DNA of 64,000 nt from Sphagnum compactum (GCA_965153455.1 OZ234496.1:1860001-1924000), one strand, 5' to 3'; counted from the first letter of the stretch, positions 1 to 11,660 are shown. Made by a program: numbers and translations. The notes: a model not told the origin generated them from the sequence alone.

Positions 1-2
1 GT

Positions 3-426
3 CAGATTGACTTGAAGTCGAGGTATTACCAAATTCGCATAGCAGATGGAAATGTGGAAAAGACAACAATGAAAGACGCACTATGGATCTTCTGAATTCC
101 TAGTGATGTCGTTCAAGCTATGTAATTCCCCTTCCACGTTTACTACATTTATGAACTTGGTCTTCCATGATAAGTTGGATGAGTTCTTGATCATCTATAT
201 TGATGACATTCTCATATATTCCAAGTTGGCAGAATGCGCCGGACATTTGGAATATGTCCTACAGAAGCTAAAGGAGAACAACCTTTATGCTAACAAAGTA
301 AATAGTGATTTTGCCCATTTGGTGATGGACTTCCTAGGGCATGTGTTGTCCCCGAAAAACATAAGGTTAGGTCTAATAAAGGTCCAAGCCATCAAGGAGT
401 GGCAAAGTCCAATGATAGCTAAATGA
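3..426 (+). pseudogene. Reverse transcriptase palm fragment
   Basis: Bases 3-110 read QIDLKSRYYQIRIA, the RT segment with the first catalytic Asp (usual form D-L-x-S-G-Y-x-Q-I). The frame then changes near base 80-100 and 103-426 continues with MSFKLCNSPSTF, the YIDDILIYS box holding the two metal-binding Asp residues, and the FLGHVLS segment. The Gly after D-L-x-S is replaced by Arg and the frame is broken, so it cannot be functional. Family assignment to Ty3/gypsy RT is secure from the YIDDILIYS and FLGHVLS blocks. Confidence 0.9.
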
Positions 427-1050
427 ATTTGATCCTTTTTAAGATTGGCAAACTTCTATAGGAAGTTCATAGCGAGATTTTCGACATTGGCCAAACCCCT
501 CACCAACCTCCTTAAGAAAGAGTTGTCATTCGAATGACAAGAGGAACAAAAACAGGTATTTGGGGTGTTGAAAAAAAAAAATTCTACTTCATTTGTTTTC
601 AAGTTTCCAAACTTCACCAAACCATTCGAGGTACACACCGACGCAAGTGGGTTTGCAATAGGAGGTGTGTTGATGTAGGAAGGGCATCTTATTGCCTTTG
701 AAAGTAAGAAATTGGTTGGAGCCCAACTACGATGGCCAATTCATGAGAAGGAGTTGTTTGTTGTGGTAAGTTGCCTCAAATGTTGGCAACATTACCTAGG
801 ATCACATAAGACCAAGGTTTTTATAGCCAATGGCTCCTTAAGGTATTTCAAAATGTAATCAAAGGCCAATAGCAAATAGTTGCAATGGCATAACACTTTG
901 GCGATTATGGATATCGAATTGATCCACAAACCAAGTAAAGATAATGTTGTACCCGATGCATTAAGTTGGAAAGAATAGTACCAAAATGAAAGGGTCGTAA
1001 GTGTAACCCAAGCTTTAAGAACGATGTTCATTGGGGAAAGTGACCTCAAT
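427..1050 (+). pseudogene. RT connection plus RNase H fragment
   Basis: Bases 440-600 encode ANFYRKFIARFSTLAKPLTN, the RT thumb/connection that follows the palm in Ty3/gypsy. Bases 604-965 encode the RNase H start (KPFEVHTDASGFAIGGVLM, catalytic Asp codon at 640-642), IAFESKKL, the HEKELFVVV segment with the catalytic Glu, and the DALSWK end. An in-frame TAG at 676-678, another stop near 856 and a TAG near 976 break the frame. It follows RT directly, as expected for one polyprotein. Confidence 0.85.
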
Positions 1051-1860
1051 ATGAAATTAAGGGAAGGCTATGTCAATGAACACCTTGCCCAACACTATTT
1101 TGATGAGCTAAGGCAAACAAGTAAGGTGAGAGGTATTTTTCTTAAAGAAGGATTGTTCAAATGGAAACAATCCTAAATGTATGTGCCAATGGGCAAGTTG
1201 CATACTAAATTACGAGAGGAAGTTCACAATGTTTTGATGGTGGGACATGAAGGTGAAAAGACCACTCATGTGAAACTAGGTAAGAGTTTTTACTGGCTTC
1301 AGATGAAAAAAGATGTGGAACATTACATTCGCACATGCATGAAATGTCAAGGCACGAAGTCAATACATAAAAATAAATATAGATTATATAAACTTCTGCC
1401 CATTCCAAATGGTATGTTTGAAAGTATTTCAATGGACTTTATGACGTGTTTCCTTTTGTGGGAAAAGAAAGATGTTATCTTAATGGTGGTAAATAGGTTC
1501 TCAAAATTGGCCGAGTTTGGGACAACCAAAACAACGGCCACCATAGTAGAAATAGCAACACTGTTTTTTTACATGTAGGTAAGACATCATGGCATGCTCG
1601 AGGTCATTGTAAGTGATTGAGATGCCAAGTTTACATTAGAATTTTGGACACTTTTTATGAAGAAGGTCAAAACCAAACTTAAGTTTAATACGACTTTCCA
1701 CTCGCAAACCAATGGCCAAACTGAAACGGTCAATGGCATATTGAACCAATATTTTAGAAATTATGTGGCCACTGATCATAAAGATTGGGGCCATAAGATC
1801 GGTTAGCAGAGTTTTGTTATAACTCCACCAAGCACTCATCGACCTGGATGAATTCGTTCA
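1051..1860 (+). pseudogene. Integrase zinc-binding and catalytic core fragment
   Basis: From 1177 the frame encodes LHTKLREEVHNV, GHEGEKTT and YIRTCMKCQ, which together form the HHCC zinc-binding N-domain. SMDFMTCF holds the first catalytic Asp and VNRFSKLAEF follows. The frame stops at a TAG near 1577. Reading continues out of frame with VIVSD (second Asp, next to a TGA), a FHSQTNGQTETVNGIL block carrying the Glu, and a stop near 1804. The order and spacing match a Ty3/gypsy integrase; stops and indels make it inactive. Confidence 0.88.
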
Positions 1861-1976
1861 AATTAGCGTTGGGAATGGAAGTTAAATAACCTTTGGACCT
1901 AGCTATCCTTCATACGATGGGATATCATAGGGATGGCGACATAAATGCTGAAATCATGGCGGAATAGCGCAAGGAG

Positions 1977-2540
1977 TTGAATGCTCATGCCAAAAAGCTC
2001 TTGGAAGAAGCCCAAACAAGGTATGAAAAACAAGCCAATAAATCTAAAAGGGAGATCCAATTTGAAGTTGGTGACCTTGTGATGTTAAACATCCGCAACT
2101 TTAAGATGCTCGAAGCCTTGGCAGCTTATTTCGTTCCCAAATATGCAAGACCTTACAGGGTCATGCATAAACCCTATCCAGATGTGGATATGTTGTTGTT
2201 GCCAACAGTTTTTGTGGCACATTCTACATTCCATGTCTCTAAGTTAAAACTATCTAAGGCAGATGACAAGAGACCAAGAAGGAAACAAGAATATCATAAA
2301 GGTTTTAATCTCATGGAGCACCAACTCGCGGCAAAAATTGAATGCATTTTAGGTGCAAAAAACCCAAAGTTGTGGTAAGCAATACTTCATAAAATGGAAA
2401 GGGTGCCATCCCAAGGAGGCACAATGGGTGAGTCCGTCCCATTTAGACCATCTGCCAAAAATGGTAGAGAAGTTTGAAATAAAGAAGGGACATGAATCAT
2501 GTAAAAAGTCCCATAGGAAACAAATGATTGTGAGAAACAT
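1977..2540 (+). pseudogene. Integrase C-terminal module and chromodomain
   Basis: Bases 1977-2378 encode the integrase C-terminal region: a basic helix, FEVGDLVMLN, then KYARPYRVM and FHVSKLKL, the GPY/F-type module. The frame shifts near 2375. Bases 2380-2500 then encode QYFIKWKGCHPKEAQWVSPS, a textbook chromodomain core with the aromatic residues Y, W and W. In chromoviruses this domain is thought to steer integration towards particular chromatin. The chromodomain start (AAKIECILG) is in the first frame and the rest in another, so one indel separates them. Confidence 0.88.
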
Positions 2541-3953
2541 ACCCTGGAAAACTTAAATGTTGATAGGGGCTTCAACCTCCAAAAGTGGAGGTGAAAAACT
2601 TAAATAACCTTAAGCTACGTGTAACGAAGGGAGACGCACAACCGTCTTGGGAAGAAACCAAGTTAGGAAGGTCTTGTTGTGCGTTAGGTCGAAAGAAGGG
2701 AAATGTGGTTGGGAAGTTTTGGCGATGGTAGCCTACGGAAATGGACCTTGGGGGTTGAACTTGTAATGAAAAACTCTCAATGGGCTTGGTTAGGCGAAAT
2801 CGGGGTTGTGATACATGCAAATTAAATGGCATGCCTTTCAAGTGAGAAATAAATATTCCACTGCATGGAGTCACAACCCATTGCCTCTTAAGGTGAAGAA
2901 GGTTTGAACTATAGAAGCCTGGTTCAATAGAATCTCTTGGCTCGTTAGTAAGCCCAAGTTCGATGTGGTAGTCGGGATTGTCGAGTGGGACATTAAACAC
3001 AAATCCAAAAGATGAAGGAAGCCTTTAAGTCAAATCCCATGTGTTGGGATTGCCCAACGGAAGGTAACACTGAATGTGTGGAAAGTTGCCACAAGTGATG
3101 GCACAAACGGACACGAATGATGTCTAAGACCTTTCCTACACTAGCCTAAATGGTTAAGTGTAAAATACAGACCAAAGGTTGGGGAAGTAGCTAACCCTAT
3201 GAAAACTTGTTGGTAAACGACTTGCGTGGTCGTGGAAGGGTGTTGGTCCAATAATGTTAACAAGGACGTTAACCTCTTCAAAGTGGAGGTGAGTGACATG
3301 CCCTTCTGGGCAAGGCAACTCGCTCGGGTGTGGCCTCACACCGGGACCGCCCATGGTGGGGCACCATGGCGGTGTGAGATGGTACCAAGCTAGCAGACTG
3401 GGGTTTGACTCCCCAATTTGTCAAATATGTTTGGGCCGAGAGGCCACAAACACGGATCAAAGGGGTTCCTAAGCGGAGCCCCTGGTGAGCAAAGTGCTCA
3501 CCCTTCTGTGAGGGCGTGGGTAGAGGGTTTTCCTTGGCTCATGCCTTAGAGGCAAAAAGAGGGTGAACTTGGAGTTCACCCTACATCCCGCCTCAAGCTC
3601 CCAGTGTCCGCTCAAGGGGAGCAACTTGGTGTTGTTCCCGGGTGGGCTAGGTTGGGAGAGTGTGGGCGGCTAACTACTTAGGTACTGTGTTACAGGTTTT
3701 AGGTCCCTTAGTGGGACTTGGTTCTAACAACTTACATTGTGTGTCTTGGATGCGCAGGTAAATAGGTGTTAGAAGCAAGGAGTTAGGAGTGGGTCCTGGA
3801 GTTTGGAGGTGCGAGGCGCCAGTCTGAGCAAAGGGGCGCAACACAGGGACCCAAAATGTTGCTCGAGCCCACACAGGACCAACAGACCTCTGCAGACAAA
3901 CGCCACAGCTAAGCCTGTGCAGGCTTAGCATCAGTTACCGGTGGTAGCGGCTG
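2541..3953 (+). other. 3' untranslated region and possible 3' LTR of the chromovirus
   Basis: No coding frame is recognisable here. Two purine-rich tracts, at about 2579-2592 and 3278-3289, share AAAGTGGAGGTGA and both look like polypurine tracts followed by TG. The second would start an LTR at 3290 (TGAGTGACATGC). I cannot find the LTR end, a matching 5' LTR or a target duplication, so LTR identity is inference. The 3290-3950 stretch is more GC-rich than its surroundings, as are the solo LTRs further right, but I do not see that it belongs to that family. Confidence 0.35.
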
Positions 3954-5084
3954 ATGGCCACAGGGCAGCGTCTGATGTTGCAGGCCAACAGAACAACATC
4001 AGTTGAGACAACGGCCATTTTCTTGAGTATTTTCCTTGTTTTTGCATATCTGCTATACAATGTGGTTTGCACTGGCGTCCTGTCAATTCTAATTTTCAAC
4101 CATAATTTTGTTCCAAAGGCAACTGTTTTTCTGAATATGTCACATGAATGGCAACTTTCATGTCAGCTCACTTCATGATATTCCTCCAATCTGAACACTT
4201 GTATTGAAATTTGAGAGCCTATCAGGATTCAAGATGTTCTTCTGATGATATTGATTGGCTAACTTTAGCTAGGTAGTGTTGTTGTTAGCCTTCTTGATAC
4301 TAACTTTTAACTATTGGTTGCAATTTTCCAAAAATCTAAAATTTACAGTTAATGAATTGTTGGCAAAATGACAAAATAGGCTTCCCAGAATATTTCAGTG
4401 CAATCACTCTGTCAAAGATTGTTGCTGGCACTAAGGGTGGACCCAGGCCAAAGGTTATTGTAGGAGTCTCAAATGGTATTCCGCCGCTGTGTTTCAGCCC
4501 CAAAAGATGCTCTGTGGCACCTTACTTACTTACTTACTTACAATTTAGCGTCATTAAGTGGGCCAAACAGCACCAAAATGTGTGAGGCCATTGCAGGAGC
4601 AAAGACGAATCACAAAGACCTGCCTGATCTAGTTACCCTGCTTACTTTTAATCCTTCAAAGTCTAGGGGGTACAACATTGCTTTAGATGTATTAAAAAAT
4701 ATCATAACTCTTTTGAAATTCACTTCCAAAGAGAAGTTGTAAAGCATTGTGTGTTGTGAATAACATCCATGCAGTTGAAATTTTCAAATTTTTAATAATT
4801 TTTAAATATATATATATATAAGCACTGAACTTTGAAAATTGATTATAGATACCTATTTTTGTGTAAGGTCATGAAATTGAATATGATTGTCTTTTTTTTT
4901 TAAAAAGGGGGTAGCATAGAGTGGTGGAAAGATGCACAATCTACACCAAATCATCAGAATGATAAGTTTTCCAACAAATGACAGCTTTTGAGGTCCCAAC
5001 ACTTGAAGGGATCTAGAGAGAAAACAGTGATAGCTTTTGCTAATTTTCTTTTTGGAGATGGTTGATAACTTTAGTAGCTACCAG
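3954..5084. other. Non-coding stretch with microsatellites
   Basis: I see no gene. It holds an (ACTT)n run at 4521-4541, a (TA)n run at 4806-4820 and a T9 tract near 4892. Short open frames here have no recognisable motif. Confidence 0.5.
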
Positions 5085-5345
5085 TGTTGTTCTGGTATCT
5101 ATAGAGACTGGTATCAATACTGGTATGAACACTGATATCAAATACCAGACCCGTCTGGTATGACCTAAGTCTGGTACCAGCTGATAGGGACTTGAGGTAA
5201 AACCAGTCTCATACCAGTCTATATACCAGGCATATACCTGCCATGTACCAGCCCAAAATCAGTATTGAGCCTAATACCAGTACGAGGCTGGTATCAAAAA
5301 AATTCAAAATAGCCAATAACAGTACCAGACTGGTATCAATTTTTG
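5085..5345. repeat. Degenerate CTGGTA/TACCAG repeat, left block
   Basis: The words CTGGTAT, ACTGGTATCA and their complements TACCAG/ATACCAG recur every 10-30 bases through this block, in both orientations, giving many small hairpins. Similar words recur sparsely at 5890-6115 and again at 8885-9035. The hAT-like element at 6121-8856 therefore seems to have inserted into one such block. No coding role is visible. Confidence 0.65.
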
Positions 5346-5465
5346 TTCTCCCACCATTTTTTTATCCAAATGTCATGAGTAAATTCCACCTGAAAAATAG
5401 CAAACTTTCATTCTTGATGCCAAAAGAATTGCACAACATAATTGTCTTCATTATGCACTTGAAGC

Positions 5466-5469
<4 letters not shown>

Positions 5470-5495
<26 letters not shown>
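5470..5495. repeat. (TTA)n microsatellite
   Basis: About eight uninterrupted TTA/ATT units are present. Confidence 0.85.
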
Positions 5496-5496
<1 letters not shown>

Positions 5497-6120
5497 CTTA
5501 CTTAACTGACAATTGTGAAAAGATTGGCAAACGGATGTAAACATCTGTGTCGTCCTTCAGGAAATTAACAGTGCTGTTCGGAAGTTTTCCTAGATCAGCC
5601 ATGGAGTTCACTGTGGATGGTTAGGCTATCAAGGAAGACCCAAAAATCCCATCTAAACCCCCCACCATAGTAACAGCATTGTTTGAGGCCTATGAAATGC
5701 ATAGAAATCTCCTTGGATTCACTTGTGAGTCCGGAACCAACCTTCATGGCAAAGAGAAGTAACTAAACCCAAATGGACGTCAATGGATCAAGCTGAAGAC
5801 GAGCACTGTTCTGGCCCTACACACTCCCTTGGAGTGATGAATGTTTGTGTCTAGAACTGTGTTATGTACAAAACCCTCGCTCTATAACATGTGATACAGG
5901 CACCAGTAAAGGAATAAGGAGCTTGGGGCACAGTCACCTTATAACCGGTGTTGGTAGGGTACTAGGCTAGAACCCTGAGATATAGGCTGGTATTGGTCTT
6001 GTGTGTGTATCAAAGAACTGACCAAACTATTATGACTTGTACCAATACCTCCCTAGCAAGGACTTTGAGGACATACTAGTTTAATTCCAGGCTATATCAA
6101 TCTCAATTTCAGGCACACAC

Positions 6121-6318
6121 CAGTATTGGGCGGTTCTCAATTTTCATGAGAACCGTTGATTCCGGTTAAGGGAACAAAAGTTTAAAATCGACCTGGTTCT
6201 TTAAAAAAAATCATTTTAGAGACCTGGACAGGGTTTCAGTTTTTCCTTAATGTATAAATTTATCCAGTTCTCATAGGAATGGCTTTCAGAAATGTGAGAA
6301 TTGTTGGTTTTCAAATGG
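6121..6318 (+). repeat. Left terminal inverted repeat of the hAT-like element
   Basis: It aligns with the complement of 8650-8856. Shared blocks in order are ATTGGGC, AGTTCTCA-like, TTCC(A/G)GTTAA, GAACAAA, CATTTTAGAGA, CTGGAC, CAGTTTTT, GGTTCTCATAG-like and AGAAATGTGAGAA. It also contains a small internal hairpin, GGTTCTCA at 6132-6139 against TGAGAACC at 6147-6154. Confidence 0.8.
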
Positions 6319-6392
6319 CAGTTATATATGGTTGGATATCAAAATATATATTTCTTACAATATTATTTCATTAAAAATTTATTATTATAAAT

Positions 6393-8480
6393 TTGACTAT
6401 AAAATTCAAGGATGAAACGCAATTGATGGAAATTATAAATGGACATGTGGATGTTGAACATCCTATGTTTGCAAAGAAGTTTGAAGAAGAACTATACAAT
6501 TTTGGTAGAGCAATAATCACAAAACAACAAACTAAAAAGAGATCTAACATTTTTACAACTTCAATTTCAAGTTTTTTGGGGTTTTCAATCCCTCTCAAGA
6601 AAGATGAATCTCAACCAAAATAATTTTTGGACAATTTAACGTTGTTAATTATTAAAAACCATCTTCTATTGCAATTTGTTGAGGGTGTGTGGCTGAAAAG
6701 ATTTGCAATGCATTTGCGTCCAAGATTGTTGTTTCCATCTAAAATGTAATTTTCTTAAAAATCTTGCCTAAATTGGTGGAAAAATGCAAGTAGAAATATG
6801 TCTTACCATTATTGGGGCATTATATTTCTATAACAGCAAGTTTTGATCTATGGATGTTTCATGGAGCCCATAATGTTTTTGCTCTTGTTACTAATTTTTT
6901 AAAAGGGATTAGAAACCAAAACAAATTACTATTAGATTGTTTAAAACATCAGAGACTACAGGATAGGCATGAACAAGAAGTTTGACTAAGCTATTGGATC
7001 GATATTGTAAAAGGAAGAAAATAATTGCCTATGTTAAAGATGAAGGTTTTAATTTGAATGCCATGACTAATGCCCATAAGTTTGTTGTTTGTTGTGAAAC
7101 TTTAAGCTTGGAGGAAAGTTTCAAGGTTGTTGCTTTGGCCATGCTTTCTCTAAGGCATGTTAGTATGCCACAACAAAAGATAAAGTGTTCAAAAATTTGG
7201 AGGAAATGTCCATTACTTTTGCCCAATTAGATTTGCAAAATTGCATAACTTGGCCAAAAAAATTTAGAAACAGTAGACATGAATGGAACAAAGCTTGTAA
7301 ATTGCTTCTAATTTTCGTCCAAGAAAATTGAACACTCTAATAAAAACAAGGTATTGTTTTTTCAAATTATCTTTTGAGTTTTTTGTTTTATTAAATTTAT
7401 GTATTTTTTTCTTACTGAACATGATGAATGTTGATTTGCAAGTTTGCAAGCAAAGTTATATTGTTTCAAAAAGCTTTGCAATATCATGAGGCAATTGTCC
7501 ATTGTTACAATAGGCAAACTACTATATATAAGGATAAGTGTTCATGTCCCACCTCCTCCTACTTGGCATGTTGCACAAATAGTTTTGATGTTCTTTCCCT
7601 TGTAGTTACCACATGTGTGTTGAATCAATCTCATGGACATTAGTTCTTGAGTGATGCTTTGACTATGAACACAAAACTAATAAAAGAATTGCAAAATCCC
7701 CTTAGTTTTGATAACATAATGGATGAAAATTTTGGGATGGTTAATGAATTAACCTTGGTGGCTTTCAATATACAAAAGGAAATGTATGTTGTTTGAATTC
7801 ATTTATCTTTTTAAAGAAAATATGAAGAAAAAAAATACATAATATGTTATTTTTAATGTTAGATCCAAGGTTCAAAAATCTTAGATTAGTTTCATCTTTA
7901 CTTGGTCGAGAGCAAGGAATTTCTATTGTTCAAAAGTATGACATGAGGTCCTTATTTCCAATGCTTTTGAAATGTCATGAACATTTGCATCTTGTTGTAA
8001 AATCTGATATTGCAAAACAAAACATTGATGACGATAGCAACTTGGACATATTTGAAATGACTATCACTTATAATGAACTAGTAAGGAAACTTGTCAACAT
8101 GGAGCTTCTATTTTTCAAGCGTTATCATGTGGATAGTAAGGAGATTAAATGTTCACTTGATTGTGGGAGAAACATGAATCATTATTTCCTATAGTTGGGT
8201 TCCTTGCTAGGTAGATTCTTGGCATTCCAAAGTCACAAGTAGAGATTGAAAGTATTTTTTCATTGGCTAGAATTCTTACTAATCTTAAGAGATGTCGTTT
8301 ACAATGTGATAACTTACAAATTTTGATTTTTGTAAGTAAAATTTGACGTAATGATCCTAGAGTTAATTGTAGAAAACCCTCTAATTTAGTGGAGTTAATT
8401 GAAATGGATATGAAATTAAAAGAAGAATTATAAAAGTTCGAAGGATCCTTTGAGAAGGATGAAATTGTCAACATGTGAAC
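6393..8480 (+). pseudogene. hAT transposase, broken
   Basis: Pieces in order: 6982-7230 with TKLLDRYCKRKKIIAYVKDEGFNLNAMT, the segment with the second catalytic Asp (V-K-D-E-G); then, frame-shifted, FGHAFSKAC and CITWPKKF; 7440-7530 with FASKVILFQKALQYHEAIV; 7844-8000 with LMLDPRFKNLRLVSSLLGRE; and 8190-8310 with ILGIPKSQVEIESIFSLARIL, the C-terminal hAT dimerisation region whose IESIFS block is a family hallmark. At least four frame changes and several stops separate the pieces. The open frame at 6393-6623 lies upstream and may be the N-terminal part, but I see no zinc-finger signature in it. Confidence 0.82.
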
Positions 8481-8649
8481 TTGTGACATGTGTGGATAGT
8501 TGTATTTTTTATCAATTTTTTATGTCCATCAATTGAGTTTCATCCTTGAATTTTGTAATCATTTTTGTTTCAATTGAAAAATAATATTGTAAAAAAAAAG
8601 TATTTTGAATATCTGACCATAGAGAACCACTATCTAAAAACCAGGGGTT

Positions 8650-8856
8650 CTCACAAAACCGAGGGTTCTCACATTTCTAAAAAGGTGTTTCTATGAGAAC
8701 CAAATAAATTAATATATTAAGAAAAAACTGAGACCCAGTCCAGTTCTCTAAAATGGAAAAAAAAACAAATAAATAAAACCGGGTCGGTTCTTAAAATTTG
8801 TTCTTTTAACTGGAAGCAGTGATTTTCACAAAGTGAGAACTGCCCAATGTTCACTG
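8650..8856 (-). repeat. Right terminal inverted repeat of the hAT-like element
   Basis: Complementary to 6121-6318 with substitutions and small gaps. It includes TTCTCACA-type words repeated in tandem near 8645-8680. Confidence 0.8.
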
Positions 8857-8879
8857 GCATATTCCTTCCACATTCCAGG

Positions 8880-9040
8880 CACACAATTCAGCCATGGACC
8901 CTAATACCAGGACCAGGTTGGTATGAAACCTTTTTTAAATCCAACACCATTATGAGGTCGGTGGTAGCAATTTTTTAAAAAAAGGATTCAATAACAGTAC
9001 CAGCTGGTACGATCAAAGGTCGATACCTGGCTAACACTCC
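8880..9040. repeat. Degenerate CTGGTA/TACCAG repeat, right block
   Basis: It continues the repeat type of 5085-5345 beyond the hAT-like insertion (ATACCAGGACCAGG, GTACCAGCTGGTAC near 9000). Confidence 0.55.
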
Positions 9041-10040
9041 TCAGAACCTGCACATGAATATGCTTGGTTTCATATTATGTTTGCCTCCATACAAGCTTGG
9101 GCCTTTTCCAGCCATGTCGACTGAGGCAAGACCCAACAACAGCTGAGTCCATTTCTTATATCTATTGTTTGCTTTCAGAAGCAATTAGACTAGTACAATG
9201 GTGGCTCTGTGTGAGAGAGCTTTACACTCAATCAATTAGGATTCAGTCCTCAGACATTCTGCCCCCACACACAAGCAAGCTCCACTTCCAAGTTCCAACT
9301 GGCTGGCTGTCGGTCCCTTTTGCTACTATGAATTTAGCCCGGCCTATTCCCGTCAGGCCACTTATAACTGATTTTTAATAACACCCTGAGTGTAATTCCG
9401 AGTTTCAATGGGTGTGTGGCTTTAGTCTAAATGGCTGATGTCTCATTTTGGGTGATTCATCTCAGCAGTTGATACATTGATGGATGCCATGAATAGGTGA
9501 GATGAAGCCCATCTTTGAATGGAACATTAATTGGCAAAACAAGAGTTGATGTGTTGATAGTGGGTAAAATGGATATCATAATTAGGGGTAATTTTCATAG
9601 ATTTGATAGAACTTGGTCTTCATGAACATTGTGTCACTTTTTATTTGAAATATTGACAGCACTTATTACTGATCTTTTTTTGCATACTCGAAACCATTCT
9701 AGGAAGTTTTGTGCAATGAATCGCATAATAATAAATGTGCAAAGTCTTTTGACATATCTAAAATGTTAAGGATTTCCATAAAGTTTTGCATTATGATTCA
9801 AGCAACAAATTATAGTAGAAGTTAGGTGCACGTGTTTTGATTTCACTTGTTGTAAATAGCAAAGTCTAGTGCTATAGTAAATTGTACATTCACAACCCCT
9901 CTTAGATTTGTATTCTTGAAAGTTATATCATCATTCTTGGAGTTTCATTTTTTGTTGATTCTTTAATTCCTTTATAGGAGGCATACAATACAAGTAGTGG
10001 CAATCGAAGAGTGTCAATACTTAGCTATGGGTGAATCAAC
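9041..10040. other. No gene recognised
   Basis: An open frame of 104 codons at 9064-9378 has no recognisable domain and no coding support; the rest is AT-rich unique-looking sequence. Confidence 0.4.
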
Positions 10041-11660
10041 ATGAAACATCCAACATGTGGTGTTTTAGAAAGTCTTGAAACTTATCATAGCTCTAATGGC
10101 CTAGAAGATCAATCACATGGGTACAATTTTGCACAAGAAAAGGAAGAGCCATTTGCATGGGATGTACTTAAAGAACATATACAACAATCTATTTAGGGTC
10201 CTTTGAAAGCCATTACAAATCAACATGTCCATCCTAATCATTGTCAAACAACTTCTCAGTGTTCAAATGACAAAGTTCAAAAATGCAAAAATAAGGAGTT
10301 GTGGTTAGTGGAATGACAAAGCATTAAATCAAGCATTTGAGACAATTGAAACATGAATGTCAATCAATGGGGCTATTAAGATGTTCCATATCCCAACAAC
10401 TTCATTTAAAGGTCACATTTTTGGACTTGCCACAAATAGGAAAAAAAGGCTAGTCATAATTATGGCACAAGCTAAGGAGAAGGAGATCATGGATTGGTGT
10501 TGGAGTTGCAAGACACAAGGCAATATGTCACCCTATCACAAAGTTGTAGTTAAAAATGAAGGTTGTTGAGATTATTCAAGAACTACCTTTGCCCCTTTCC
10601 ACCACAATAGTCTAGGAAACTTGTGGTGGCATTGGTTTAAAAATAAACGCCTAAAATTGTCATTGTGAACAACCCAAGGATTGGAGGTTAATCATGCCCA
10701 AGCACTAAATGATGAGAATTGTGCATCATTCTATCAAAACCTCAAATCACCTTAAATTTTACATACAAATGCAACCTTAATCAAATTTGGAATTATGATG
10801 AAATGATTGCAAAAACTAGGCATGGAAGGGGTGCAAGGGTGTTGATTAAACAGAGGTCTCATTATGTGTATGGTGTCATTTCCCAAGGTCAAAGAATGGA
10901 TGTCAATTTTGGCATGTGTAAATGTTCAAGGACAACACATCCATAATTTTTATATTTTTATAGGAAGATATGGTGCAAAAATGGGGTTGAAAAACAAGGC
11001 ATTTATTTATTGCCTAGATTTCACACTTTGCCAAGGCTATCCATAATTTGGGGTTAAAAATGTCCCTGCACATTGCCATTTGTTCATTTGGATGGTCATA
11101 GTAGCCATGTGTCATTATATGTTTTCGCACAAATGCAAGCTATAGGATTGGATCCCCTCACCATCCTTGCACATACAAATCATGCCTTGGACAACCCTTA
11201 GATGTTTGTTGTTCTAAACCATTCAAAACAACATACATATATTTTCGTGATGTTTGGACAAATTGGCAAGCCCTCATCAAACACCCAAGAAAAAAGACCT
11301 TGTTAAATGAATATCTTTGGGAATTATAAAAACATTGACACCAGACAACATCAAGAAAGGGCTTGCCCACATAGGCATCTACCCATTCAACAACAATGTT
11401 ATGCAAAGTAGGACTACACCTTTGATGGCTTTTGTGTTGCACAATGCTTGTTAATCAAATGATGACTTTAATTGGGAACACTATGATGGTGTCAATGTGG
11501 AAGAACTTAATGCAAACTTTGCAAACCACCAAGCTATCATTACAATGCATTATTTTGTACAAGAACTAAATATGTTGAAGAGATCAAAATAACTACAACC
11601 AATGTTCACACTCGACCATCAATAGTTGAAGACATTTCACTTATGGAAAGCAATGGTTAC
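10041..11660 (+). pseudogene. pogo-like (Tc1/mariner) DDE_1 transposase relic
   Basis: Bases 10311-10569 encode a helix-turn-helix block: ALNQAFETIET, a stop, then MSINGAIKMFHIPTTSFKGH, the shape of the pogo/CENP-B N-terminal DNA-binding domain. The catalytic core follows: WNYDE with the first Asp codon at 10797-10799, NFYIFIGR, LDGHSSHV with the second Asp at 11091-11093, HTNHAL and PLDV with the third Asp at 11201-11203. The C-terminal part has TPDNIKKGLAHIGIYPFN at about 11341-11395. Several stops and frame changes show it is dead. Terminal inverted repeats and the TA target duplication were not found, so element limits are unknown. Confidence 0.85.

Larger units (their letters stand above)
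1..2540 (+). mobile_element. Decayed Ty3/gypsy chromovirus, pol half (5' part outside window)
   Basis: Fragments of one pol polyprotein run in the order RT, RNase H, integrase, integrase C-terminus, chromodomain, which is the Ty3/gypsy chromovirus order. The pieces lie in several frames and are separated by single stops and small indels, so this is an old dead copy. The window begins inside RT, so gag, protease and the 5' LTR lie to the left. Domain detail is given in the next entries. The chromodomain at the C-terminus separates this copy from the younger Ty3/gypsy element at 39388-47545, which ends without one. Confidence 0.9.
6121..8856 (+). mobile_element. hAT-superfamily DNA transposon relic with long inverted repeats
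   Basis: The ends are inverted copies of each other for about 200 bp. The left end begins CAGTATTGGGCGGTTCTCA; the right end, complemented, begins CAGTGAACATTGGGCAG. Between them lie fragments of a hAT transposase on the plus strand (next entries). Both ends start CAGT, compatible with hAT termini. An 8-bp target duplication is not clear: flanks GCACACAC and GCATATTC match at only five positions. The element sits in the CTGGTA repeat, which continues on both sides. It is inactive because the transposase is full of stops and frame changes. Confidence 0.8.

Noticed and set aside
3278-3953. Fourth member of the solo-LTR family
   Set aside because: It is GC-rich like the family, but it lacks the TGTCGCAACC start and the AAAATGGGCTCGCAT block.
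9064-9378. 104-codon open frame as a gene
   Set aside because: No recognisable domain, repeat or splice context; its length is within chance for this composition.
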